The notes under the pieces are model-generated. The model was given only the letters and a program-made list of their open reading frames with translations. It was not told the origin of the DNA and ran no database searches. From Shewanella baltica (lineage in GTDB: Bacteria > Pseudomonadota > Gammaproteobacteria > Enterobacterales > Shewanellaceae), in NCBI RefSeq assembly GCF_900456975.1, contig NZ_UGYM01000002.1:2604001-2668000 (forward strand): a stretch of 64,000 bases of DNA. The letters run 5' to 3'. Of the stretch, positions 8,796 through 16,600 are shown one piece after another; position 1 is the stretch's first letter, and each line of letters starts with the position of its first letter. Both the position numbers and the translations under genes were made by a program.

Positions 8796-9668
8796 CTAGG
8801 CTTTTTTTGTACTCGCCTCTTTTTCAATGGCTTCTTGATTAAGCTCGGTGAGATCTTGAATGAGTCCACCCAACTTTTTATAAAAATGTTTCGACTGCTT
8901 CTCCGACAAACTCGTGTTCATCGCCAGCAGTAAGGTCCCAAATGCCTCAGTATTTTTACGCAAAAACACTTTATGTTGCTCAGACTTAAGCTCATCGGGC
9001 TGCGTCATCAACAGGGTCAAACGCTCGGTTAATAGCGCTTTATCTGCCCGCTGCCCAAGAGCAACTTCAAACTGACGTAACCATTCGTGGCGGTATTCGA
9101 GCCACATATCTAAGGTGGATAAACGCTGTTGATTATACTGATGAATAAGCACTTTTTGTTCTGCACTCACACTGCCAAGCCAGTCATCAAATTGCTCTTG
9201 AAGGTTTTCGTCGGCCTCTTTTTGTAACTGCGTTGGAGTTTTGCCGGCAAACTCTTTGACGAGCTCCTGCTCATCTTGCCGTAATTTGGCGAGGATTTGC
9301 TTCACCTGTTCATCTGACAAGGACATGATGATGGGCAGTAATTCTGGCAAGGCAAACTCAAACAAACGAAACCAATGCCGCTTAGCAATCTCCACATGCT
9401 CGGCCCATAATACTGGTGTTAAGGTATTGGTTTTGATGAGGCTTTCGACTTCGGTTAATTGCACCACATAGTGGGACAATTCTTTAGATTGATGCCACAG
9501 GACAAATTTTTCAATGAGGGCGTCAAATGCCTTTTGCTGTGGTTTATCTAAGGTAACGTAGTCCTCTTGCTCCCAACCGATAGCCCAATCGAGAAAATGG
9601 TAACTGAATTTAGTGGAACAGGCGCTTAAGCCTAAGAGACACACAAGTAGCATCACGCCTTTTTTCAT
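8796..9668 (-). CDS. DUF6279 family lipoprotein
   Basis: 290 residues with a lipoprotein signal (LLGLSAC, lipidated Cys near residue 17) followed by the conserved FSYHFLDWAIGW opening of this family. The rest is almost entirely alpha-helical and highly charged. It is predicted to be anchored in the outer membrane facing the periplasm. Function unknown. The 127-base gap to the next gene shows no clear terminator. Confidence 0.75.
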   Translation of the reverse strand: MKKGVMLLVCLLGLSACSTKFSYHFLDWAIGWEQEDYVTLDKPQQKAFDALIEKFVLWHQSKELSHYVVQLTEVESLIKTNTLTPVLWAEHVEIAKRHWFRLFEFALPELLPIIMSLSDEQVKQILAKLRQDEQELVKEFAGKTPTQLQKEADENLQEQFDDWLGSVSAEQKVLIHQYNQQRLSTLDMWLEYRHEWLRQFEVALGQRADKALLTERLTLLMTQPDELKSEQHKVFLRKNTEAFGTLLLAMNTSLSEKQSKHFYKKLGGLIQDLTELNQEAIEKEASTKKA

Positions 9669-9814
9669 TCTGAATCATCCATCCTAGAACTGTTGCTAAT
9701 ATGACGCTTGAGCCTATATAAAGTTGCCTCTTATATCAAACAAGTTTGTCTAATAAAGGTTTTTAATATGTTAATACTTTGCCTGCTTTAAATCGCCAAT
9801 CGTGCAGCTAATCG

Positions 9815-10984
9815 CTATGATTCTTGGGTGATGAGCGGCCAAAAACAATCAAACCATGCGAGATAGTCGGCGCTACGACTGGCCTCCGTTTGCGCTGCCA
9901 TCAATAATGCCCAGTAGCAAGCAAATACCCAGTACATGTCAATGGCGGCAGGCACGGCCGCTACGGCGTGGGCCGTGACATAGGGATGTTGACTCAGATA
10001 CTGTGTCACTAACTCGTTTTGCTGGATTGGCGTTAACGCATGGGTCGCTAACACTACGGCTAACTCACACAGGGGATGCGACGCTGTTGCATACTCAAAA
10101 TCGATACAATACAAACGGTTGTTTTTGAGTAAAAGATTGTGGGGATTAAGATCGCGATGGCAAAACTGCGGTTTAATTAAACAAGCCGCTAAGTCATTAC
10201 ACCAATGTTTGATGTCGATTTGAATACCAAGCAGCTTAGCCACTCGCTCACTCCAATCGTGCGTGAGCGCAAGAGATGCCTGATAGGCAAGCATCTGCTG
10301 GTGATATTCCTGCCATTGCTCTGTGACACTAATGGCATAAGAACCTGTGGGCAGTTCCCGCAATTGTAGCAATAATTCAAGCAGTAAATGCGCAGCTGAG
10401 TTGGGATGCTTATCTTGCTCTATTGGCGGTTCAGGATTTAAATAAGCTTGTTGTGAATCGCCGTGATGTAAAATGCCCAAAGACACTTGCGCCAGCATAA
10501 AATCAGCGGCACTGGTTTGGCGCTCTAAGGCAGACCAATGGATAAAGCGTTTACGTTGAAAGCGTTCGCTATCAATCACATTGTGTTCAATTGCCGCACA
10601 CTCTGCAACGCTCGCTACAGCACTTTCGATAAGGTCACTCTCGATAAAATAACTCTCAATAAGGTCACTCTCAATAAAATCACTGAGGTAGTAGCGCTCA
10701 TCTTCACTCACCCACAGCAGTGCTGGGGCAAGTTTAGCTTGGGCGAGTTGTTGCCAGTAAAAACGCTCCTGCTGGCGGGTGCAAAAACTGTCCGCCGCAT
10801 CGGCATTGACCCGCAGCACATAACGACCTGTGGGCGTAGTGATCTTATAATTATGATTACTCAAGCCGCCCGAAAGCTCGCAAATACTTAACACTTGCTC
10901 CAGCCCAGCTCGTTTGAGTATGGGCAAGAGTGCGTTGAATGATTCGCCTGCTGTGTATTGCATGGCTGCGATTACATCGGGCAT
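9815..10984 (-). CDS. APH/choline kinase-fold phosphotransferase, probable thiamine kinase
   Basis: 389 residues with an aminoglycoside-phosphotransferase-like kinase fold: an N-terminal LSGGLSNHNYKI nucleotide loop, Brenner motif CHRDLNPHNLLL near residue 280, and metal-binding CIDFEYA. Its position in a TPP-riboswitch-led thiamine uptake cassette suggests phosphorylation of imported thiamine, as ThiK does. That assignment is inference; choline kinases share these motifs. The ATG shares one base with the stop of the permease gene (TAATG), so the two are translationally coupled. It is longer than E. coli ThiK, partly through a four-copy pentapeptide repeat near residue 105. Confidence 0.75.
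   Translation of the reverse strand: MPDVIAAMQYTAGESFNALLPILKRAGLEQVLSICELSGGLSNHNYKITTPTGRYVLRVNADAADSFCTRQQERFYWQQLAQAKLAPALLWVSEDERYYLSDFIESDLIESYFIESDLIESAVASVAECAAIEHNVIDSERFQRKRFIHWSALERQTSAADFMLAQVSLGILHHGDSQQAYLNPEPPIEQDKHPNSAAHLLLELLLQLRELPTGSYAISVTEQWQEYHQQMLAYQASLALTHDWSERVAKLLGIQIDIKHWCNDLAACLIKPQFCHRDLNPHNLLLKNNRLYCIDFEYATASHPLCELAVVLATHALTPIQQNELVTQYLSQHPYVTAHAVAAVPAAIDMYWVFACYWALLMAAQTEASRSADYLAWFDCFWPLITQES
10622..10681. repeat. 15-bp tandem repeat x4 in the kinase gene
   Basis: Four contiguous 15-bp units encode, on the minus strand, DFIES, DLIES, YFIES and DLIES. Units one and three, and two and four, are the closest pairs, which suggests duplication of a 30-bp dimer. Confidence 0.9.
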
Positions 10985-11637
10985 TAACTGAGTAACTTCA
11001 ACGCATTGGCCTCACGGGCGTCGGCTAATGCAGTGCGCCACAGGAAATACCCTACTACAGCAAGCCCCACATAGAGTACGAATAATAACGAGGTCAGCAT
11101 CAAGCCTTTGCTGAGATAGAGGTATATAGACACTATGTCGATGACGACCCAGTAGAGCCAATTCTCAAGTACTTTCTTAGCCACTAAATAGGTCGTCATC
11201 ACAGCAAAACAGGTCGTGGCCGCATCTAAATACGGGAACGCGGCTTGGGTATACGTTGCCATGCCGTGACCGACTAATAGCGAAATAACGCCCGTCACCG
11301 CGATCAGTTTCAAGTGGGTTTTCAACGGCCAAGTGGTCACTTTTACCCCTTGATGTTTATCTCCGCCTTGGGTCCAGAGCCAATATCCATAGAGCGCCAT
11401 CACCATATAATAGATATTCAGCACTGACTCCATCAGTAACGACACCTTCCAAAACAACACAGTGTAAATGGCGGTACTGGCAAAGGCCGCCGCCCAGCAC
11501 CAGACGCTCGCCTTCATCGCCAGCAGTAGATATGCCATGGCTAGCAGTACCGCCAAGGCTTCCCATGCGGTCATCACATGGACTTCACCAAAGGCCGCAT
11601 TCATACTCTCGACCAAGGTTAACCATAAATCTGTCAT
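10984..11637 (-). CDS. pnuT: PnuC-type vitamin permease, probable thiamine transporter PnuT
   Basis: 217 residues with about seven hydrophobic segments and the PnuC-family pattern, including NIYYMVMALYGYWLW near residue 75 and NWLYWVVIDIVSIYLY near residue 158. PnuC proteins move nicotinamide riboside, but the family member found in TPP-riboswitch cassettes (PnuT) was proposed to carry thiamine. The neighbouring YkoF-like protein, kinase and receptor support thiamine here. Substrate is inferred from context. Confidence 0.82.
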   Translation of the reverse strand: MTDLWLTLVESMNAAFGEVHVMTAWEALAVLLAMAYLLLAMKASVWCWAAAFASTAIYTVLFWKVSLLMESVLNIYYMVMALYGYWLWTQGGDKHQGVKVTTWPLKTHLKLIAVTGVISLLVGHGMATYTQAAFPYLDAATTCFAVMTTYLVAKKVLENWLYWVVIDIVSIYLYLSKGLMLTSLLFVLYVGLAVVGYFLWRTALADAREANALKLLS

Positions 11638-11683
11638 TGTGTTGTTCTCACTGCCTATTTATCGCGTATGTGACGGTAAAGCG

Positions 11684-11944
11684 TTATTCGCTGTGGGCTA
11701 AATTAAGCTCACCACCGATAAACTTACACACAAATACTGCCTTGCCCCACTTCTCATGGGCGGCTTGCATCTCGGTCGCCAGCATAGTCATCACATCTAA
11801 ATAATCGCCGCACACTTGTGTTGCCATCGCATTGGTCACGCGCTCGATATGAGGATAGCTATCCACCCGGCCAATGAACCACTTAATCGGATCGAGGTAG
11901 TTCTCATTGAAGGGATACATGCTAATTTCTGCGGTCAGTTTCAT
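11684..11944 (-). CDS. YkoF-like thiamine/HMP-binding domain protein
   Basis: 86 residues, one YkoF-type domain (opening MKLTAEISMYPF, ending VFVCKFIGGEL). In Bacillus, YkoF has two such domains and binds thiamine. This copy would be a single-domain cytoplasmic protein, probably working as a dimer. It sits between the receptor and permease genes of the thiamine cassette. ATG 11944 has AAGGAA upstream. The family call rests on pattern recognition and context. Confidence 0.7.
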   Translation of the reverse strand: MKLTAEISMYPFNENYLDPIKWFIGRVDSYPHIERVTNAMATQVCGDYLDVMTMLATEMQAAHEKWGKAVFVCKFIGGELNLAHSE

Positions 11945-12050
11945 TTTAATTCCTTAAATTTGAGAGAAGCTGTAGCCCTTACACTGGACTGCAGCTTAGT
12001 CATGAGTTAACCCAATAGGCTCATAGTGATATGTGCCATTACATCAGCTT

Positions 12051-14285
12051 TTACATAAACTTAACGTTAAAGGTTACGCCAATCTGACGCGGATCGCCGT
12101 AACGAATATATTGCTTTTCAGCCCAGCCATTATCAGGCTCGTTACCGAAGTAGAAGCCGCGCACACCGTATTCTTCATTGAACAAATTACGGCCCCATAA
12201 ATAGGCTGACCATGCACTCGCCTCATAACCCACACGGGCATTGACGATAGTGTAAGGCTCAGAGCGGGATTCATTGCTGTCGGAGTAGTAAAACTCACTC
12301 TTACCGCTCAGGTTTAGGTTAATAAACCAGCCCGAATTGGTACGATAAGTCCCGCCAAGGCTGTAGGTTAAGTGTGGTGAATGAGCCAGATCGCGGCCAG
12401 TTAAATCGACCTCAGTGCCGTATTTATCCTGATACTGGTAATCACCGTAGGCTGTTTCTAACCAACCTAAGCTTGAGTAAATTTGTAGATTATCCGTGGC
12501 ATACCAGGTCGCATCTAACTCAGCACCATAGTTATTAGAACTACCAGCGTTTTCGGTGAACAAGATAAAACGCTGCGGTTTATCAGGGTCTTGCTGGGAT
12601 GCCGCCACCTGTTGATCTTGCCTGTCCATATAGAACAGCGCCAAATTAGTATCGATAAGCCCCGCTAACCAATGGGATTTAAGGCCGATTTCATAGTTAT
12701 AAAGCGTCTCAGTACTAAACTCTTTTTTATCGTTCAATTCGACAGGTAAAGTCATGTTGAAACCGCCAGCCTTGTAACCGCGTGCAACACGAACATAAGC
12801 GTTGTGCGAGTCATTCAGCACTTTACTCACTGCAATATGACCGCCCCACATGGTTTCACTCGGGTCGAAATTATCGTTATTCGTATCTGAGTAATGGCTG
12901 TTACGGCGCTCTAAACGTAGGCCCACAGATAAGGCATAATCTGAGCCCAGATCCGTATCGAGCTGACCAAAAAAGGCATAGTTCGTCGCTTCATACTCAG
13001 AGTCTAAGACTTCATCCGGCAAAGTATTGTACTCAGAATACAATTGGTTATCTTCTTTCAGATTCATGCCGTACACACCAAGCAACCAATCTGTGCTATC
13101 CGCAAAGATTCGGCCCTGCTCGGTAGAACTTAAGCGAAACTCTTGCGACACGGTTTTACGTTGGCCCGTTTTATCCCAAAAATAATCATATTGGCACGGT
13201 GCCAGATTGCCATCGTCATCACTGCATTGCTTAGAAGCCCAATACTCTGGGTTCGACCAATCGCCATCGTAACTGTAATGGTGATCGGTATTAGCAAAGG
13301 ACGTTAACGAGGTTAGCTCAAAGGTTTCGGCGCCAGAATAGGTCGCTTTAAAGCCTGCGCCTGTGGTGCGCTGGCTATCGACACCCGGTTGATCCGATGT
13401 CGTCTGGGTCGGAGAATTGGTTAAACTCCACACATCGTAGCCATTATCAAAATCGGCGTGCAGCACAGTTAAATCAAACTGCAAATCGTCAGTCGCATAC
13501 CAGCGCAGCTTAGCGCGGCCGCTGAACTCATCGCGGCCATTGGTATCGTCACGACCTAAATAGAGGTTGTCGTGGTAACCATTCTGTTGATGTTGCTGCA
13601 GTGACACGCGATAAAGCAGCTTGCCAGAATCCGTTAATGGGCCAGAACTGAAACCGCTAAACGTACGTAAATCATCATCACCTAACGAGACTTCTGCGCC
13701 ATGTTCAAACACATCGGTGGGGTCGTTACTTTTCAGATAAATCAGTCCCGCTAAAGCATTCGCGCCATAACGTGTGCCCTGTGGTCCGCGTAACACTTCG
13801 ACCTGTTGTAGATCGTACATGCTCGACACCATGCCAATACCGGATAAATCGATATCATCTATGATGTAACCCACAGAAGAATTAGGCGCGCCTTGGTATT
13901 GCTCTTGCTCACCTACGCCGCGAATTTGAAAATATTTCGGCCGCGAACTTCCACCCGACCAGTTAAAATTGGCAATAGAATTAAGCAGATCTTCAAAGTG
14001 CTGCGCGCTTTCATCTTGAATTTTTTGACTGTCGATAACGGTAATGCTGGAGGGCATTTTTTCTAAGCTTGAACTGCGAAAATCCGCCGTCACTACCATG
14101 ACTTCCATCTCAGTGCTGGGATCGGGTTTATCGATAGCGTCGGTTTGTGCAAATGCAGAAGTGCTCAGCGCGGTAGCAATGGCTAACGCCAGCGGCGCTC
14201 GGGTTAAAAACAAGCTGGGTGTGATGGTTGAAAACGGGGAATGGCGTTTTGACGTGTTACTGTTTAGCGTTTTACTGTTTAACAT
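12051..14285 (-). CDS. omr1: TonB-dependent outer-membrane receptor, thiamine-regulated (Omr1 type)
   Basis: 744 residues: a signal peptide ending Ala-Phe-Ala near residue 47, a TonB box-like EVMVVTA, a plug domain (SSLEKMPSSITVIDS and VEVLRGPQGTRYGANALAG), a 22-strand barrel and a C-terminal aromatic residue (VTFNVKFM). It would take a nutrient across the outer membrane using TonB energy. The TPP riboswitch directly upstream and the downstream permease and kinase point to thiamine or its precursors. First gene of the cassette; the start is overlaid by an RBS-masking hairpin. Confidence 0.87.
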   Translation of the reverse strand: MLNSKTLNSNTSKRHSPFSTITPSLFLTRAPLALAIATALSTSAFAQTDAIDKPDPSTEMEVMVVTADFRSSSLEKMPSSITVIDSQKIQDESAQHFEDLLNSIANFNWSGGSSRPKYFQIRGVGEQEQYQGAPNSSVGYIIDDIDLSGIGMVSSMYDLQQVEVLRGPQGTRYGANALAGLIYLKSNDPTDVFEHGAEVSLGDDDLRTFSGFSSGPLTDSGKLLYRVSLQQHQQNGYHDNLYLGRDDTNGRDEFSGRAKLRWYATDDLQFDLTVLHADFDNGYDVWSLTNSPTQTTSDQPGVDSQRTTGAGFKATYSGAETFELTSLTSFANTDHHYSYDGDWSNPEYWASKQCSDDDGNLAPCQYDYFWDKTGQRKTVSQEFRLSSTEQGRIFADSTDWLLGVYGMNLKEDNQLYSEYNTLPDEVLDSEYEATNYAFFGQLDTDLGSDYALSVGLRLERRNSHYSDTNNDNFDPSETMWGGHIAVSKVLNDSHNAYVRVARGYKAGGFNMTLPVELNDKKEFSTETLYNYEIGLKSHWLAGLIDTNLALFYMDRQDQQVAASQQDPDKPQRFILFTENAGSSNNYGAELDATWYATDNLQIYSSLGWLETAYGDYQYQDKYGTEVDLTGRDLAHSPHLTYSLGGTYRTNSGWFINLNLSGKSEFYYSDSNESRSEPYTIVNARVGYEASAWSAYLWGRNLFNEEYGVRGFYFGNEPDNGWAEKQYIRYGDPRQIGVTFNVKFM

Positions 14286-14290
14286 AGGAC

Positions 14291-14309
14291 CTCAAATACA
14301 TAGTTTGAG
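14291..14309 (-). promoter_or_regulatory. RBS-masking hairpin of the receptor gene
   Basis: On the minus strand CTCAAA pairs with TTTGAG across a seven-base loop; the 3' arm contains the GAGG used as the ribosome-binding site just before ATG 14285. It lies about 45 bases after the TPP aptamer and looks like the expression platform, which implies control of translation initiation. Confidence 0.6.
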
Positions 14310-14355
14310 ATCCGGCAACGAATAAGCGATTCAGAAGTGTGCTGTTGATTGGCCC

Positions 14356-14460
14356 ATTCCTACGCCGGTATTAGCCGGATCAGGTTCTAAGGGTTCGTCA
14401 ACTGACATCTCAGTTTGCAGTAATTAACGTAAATTCATTCGCTGCAAACACCCCTTGGCG
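14356..14460 (-). ncRNA. TPP riboswitch (thi-box)
   Basis: Minus-strand leader with the conserved TPP aptamer blocks in order: GGGGTG (14449-14454), CTGAGA (14408-14413), ACCC (14391-14394), then GAACCTGATCCGG and TACCGGCGTAGG closing the J/P5 side. A -10-like TATACT lies at 14467-14472, placing the start of transcription just before the aptamer. TPP binding is expected to switch off the thiamine receptor gene. Confidence 0.95.
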
Positions 14461-14514
14461 ACGCCTAGTATACATGAGTAATAGGATGGGATGACACATT
14501 TACCTCATAAAATG

Positions 14515-14538
14515 AAAAATGCCAGCATAGCTGGCATT
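14515..14538 (-). terminator. intrinsic terminator of the YcfL-like gene
   Basis: Stem AATGCCAGC/GCTGGCATT with a three-base loop and, on the minus strand, a run of five T. It ends the leftward lipoprotein gene before the receptor promoter. Confidence 0.85.
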
Positions 14539-14557
14539 CTCTGGGCGAGCTCACCGC

Positions 14558-14953
14558 TTAATTCGAAAAGGTTTCGCGCACGTACACATCAAATTTAACC
14601 GCTTGGGCATTGGGCGCCACGGCGGCGACTTGCAATTGTTGCTTGCCATGCAGCTTGACCGATTTCCAGCTCGTCGCTTCATCTTCTATGGTGTAGCCGC
14701 TGGCATCGTACCAAGTGAATTTATACTGCACACGCATGTCAGTTGATGATTTGCTAACAATCAGCGCTGAGCCCTGCACTAAATCGCCAACTCGGCGTGC
14801 ATCCACACTTTCAACTCCAATATCTCGGGCAAAACTGGTATTATCGACACGGGTTTCACCAAGCGAACTCACTGAAATACCTGCGGTATGTGAGGCACAA
14901 GCGCCTAAGGTCAGCACCGCGGCCAATAATAGTCCTGTATAAATTTGTTTCAT
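14558..14953 (-). CDS. YcfL family (DUF1425) lipoprotein
   Basis: 131 residues from ATG 14953: a lipoprotein signal (VLTLGAC, Cys near residue 17) and one compact domain ending QAVKFDVYVRE, the length and pattern of YcfL proteins. An envelope lipoprotein, often linked to peptidoglycan-associated LpoB-type neighbours; none is seen here. ATG 14953 is chosen because GGGAGAAAGAG lies just upstream and because an 18-codon longer start would put charged residues before the signal. Confidence 0.75.
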   Translation of the reverse strand: MKQIYTGLLLAAVLTLGACASHTAGISVSSLGETRVDNTSFARDIGVESVDARRVGDLVQGSALIVSKSSTDMRVQYKFTWYDASGYTIEDEATSWKSVKLHGKQQLQVAAVAPNAQAVKFDVYVRETFSN

Positions 14954-15091
14954 CTCTTTCTCCCAGTCACGCGACAAAATGCGCGGCCAGCGCGCACCAT
15001 TTCCCATTAAACGACAAGCTAATCGAACTGTGCTGAACTTATGCTTAACAAGACAGACTTAATCATCACTCGAACATCTCAATAAAACGAG

Positions 15092-15589
15092 TTAATCAAT
15101 CAGAAAGTGCGCCCGTGCCGTAGCGATGAGCTGCTTACGATTGGTTTGCCAACAATCGATATTCACGTTGGCCACTCGTCGCCCCTGACGGGTAATACGA
15201 CATTCAGCAAAGCTATCTTTATGCAGTCCTGCACGTAAATAGTCGATTGAAAAATCAACCACTTTAGGTACTTTGGCTGTTTGCATAAAGACCATTAACT
15301 GCACTATCGCCGACATCTCCATAAAACCTGCAATGACGCCGCCATGAATCGCTGGCAACACAGGATTACCGATATTGTCGTCTTTAGCGGGCAATTTAAA
15401 AATCAGTTCATCACCAAAACGCTCCACCTTCATGCCAATAAATTTGGCATAGGGAACGTGCTCAAGTAAATGGCCAAAATCATTAAGTTCAGTGGCGCGT
15501 TTAACTATGCCTTGCACATCAATAGGCGCTTTAACCTGTGCGTTTTGAGTTTTACTGGCGGCATCTAGTATCGAATTATTTGCGCTCAT
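15092..15589 (-). CDS. PaaI family thioesterase (hotdog fold)
   Basis: 165 residues with one hotdog domain. The PaaI active-site segment is visible as NPVLPAIHGGVIAGFMEMSA near residue 77, followed by KVVDFSIDYLRAG and a C-terminal AECRITRQGRRVANV. It would hydrolyse an acyl-CoA thioester in the cytoplasm. ATG 15589 has GGAG six bases upstream. It is translationally overlapped by the preceding PaaI gene, forming hinT-paaI-paaI. Confidence 0.85.
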   Translation of the reverse strand: MSANNSILDAASKTQNAQVKAPIDVQGIVKRATELNDFGHLLEHVPYAKFIGMKVERFGDELIFKLPAKDDNIGNPVLPAIHGGVIAGFMEMSAIVQLMVFMQTAKVPKVVDFSIDYLRAGLHKDSFAECRITRQGRRVANVNIDCWQTNRKQLIATARAHFLID

Positions 15590-16103
15590 CACACTCTCCT
15601 ATCGCAGGCACGGCGTCACCCATTAACGCTTGCCTAAAGGCATCACCGACCATTTCAGGGCTTATCCGCATAAAAGAGCCGACGGCATGGGCGATGGGAT
15701 CGTCAATACTGTCTTGGTAAGCAATTGCACGGGTAAAAGCAATATTAGAAGACAACTTATAGCATTCTGCAAAACCAAATACAGGCTTATGGGGCTGAGC
15801 CGGCTTCATGTAGTCCACCCGCAAATCGAGCGTAGGTGATATTTCTAATAGTTTGAATTTATGGAAAATTGCGCTCACGACTGCACTACCACACGCGGTA
15901 TCCATTAAAGTAGTGATCACCCCACCATGGATAACACCGGTATCGGGATACCCAATTAATTCAGTGCTGTAGGGTAACTCAATCAACACATGATGCTCAC
16001 TCGCCTCCAGTACCGTTAAACCGAGGCGACGACACTGAGCTAATTGATCCACAAACCGCTGAGCCATTTGGGTCAACGGGAAAAAATCCGAATTGACCTT
16101 CAT
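15576..16103 (-). CDS. PaaI family thioesterase (hotdog fold)
   Basis: 175 residues with one hotdog domain: [22 protein letters not shown] near residue 55 is the PaaI catalytic helix region, followed by [13 protein letters not shown] paralogue of the next gene but clearly diverged, so the two probably form a heteromeric or differently specific pair. Its ATG overlaps the hinT stop (ATGA) and its own end overlaps the next start by 14 bases. Confidence 0.85.
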   Translation of the reverse strand: MKVNSDFFPLTQMAQRFVDQLAQCRRLGLTVLEASEHHVLIELPYSTELIGYPDTGVIHGGVITTLMDTACGSAVVSAIFHKFKLLEISPTLDLRVDYMKPAQPHKPVFGFAECYKLSSNIAFTRAIAYQDSIDDPIAHAVGSFMRISPEMVGDAFRQALMGDAVPAIGECDERK

Positions 16104-16456
16104 TTTCCTTGGCTCAACATGGGCCCCAGAGGCTCCCCGCCCACAAGGTGGAAATGAATGTGATAGACTTCTTGTCCACCGTGTTGATTGCAGTTCATGA
16201 TCAGTCGGTAGCCATCTTTAGCGATACCCGCTTCCGCCGCCAATTTAGCCGCAACCGTCATCATACGGCCAAGTACCGGCTCATCAGAGGCTTTCATGTC
16301 GTTCGCCGTTGGGATCAAGTGATTCGGCACAATCAAAATATGCGTTGGCGCCTTAGGGGAAATGTCTCTAAAGGCAGTCACAAGTTCATCTTGATACAGA
16401 ATATCCGCGGGAATTTCGCGACGAATAATTTTGCTGAAAATCGTTTCTTCGGCCAT
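16100..16456 (-). CDS. hinT: histidine triad (HIT) nucleotide-binding protein
   Basis: 118 residues, the usual length of HinT. The catalytic HIHFHLV triad is near residue 98, with the N-terminal [13 protein letters not shown] and HILIVPN segments typical of the HinT branch. It hydrolyses AMP-linked phosphoramidates such as lysyl-AMP. ATG 16456 has GGAGG upstream. First gene of an operon with two PaaI thioesterases. Confidence 0.92.
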   Translation of the reverse strand: MAEETIFSKIIRREIPADILYQDELVTAFRDISPKAPTHILIVPNHLIPTANDMKASDEPVLGRMMTVAAKLAAEAGIAKDGYRLIMNCNQHGGQEVYHIHFHLVGGEPLGPMLSQGK

Positions 16457-16600
16457 GGGGCGTCCTCCTTGGGTTAGTTGGCATAGTATACTAGTAATTC
16501 AATACTTTGTGTCTGTAGATATTTTGCTTTTCATTTGCCAGTTGCAGGCATTTTTGGCAGCATGGCCACCATTAAAACACTCAGGTTTTGCAGGATAAAT

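Noticed and set aside
12782..13126. Plus-strand open frame inside the TonB receptor gene
   Set aside because: It is antisense to a well-supported barrel coding region, with no ribosome-binding site or recognisable protein.
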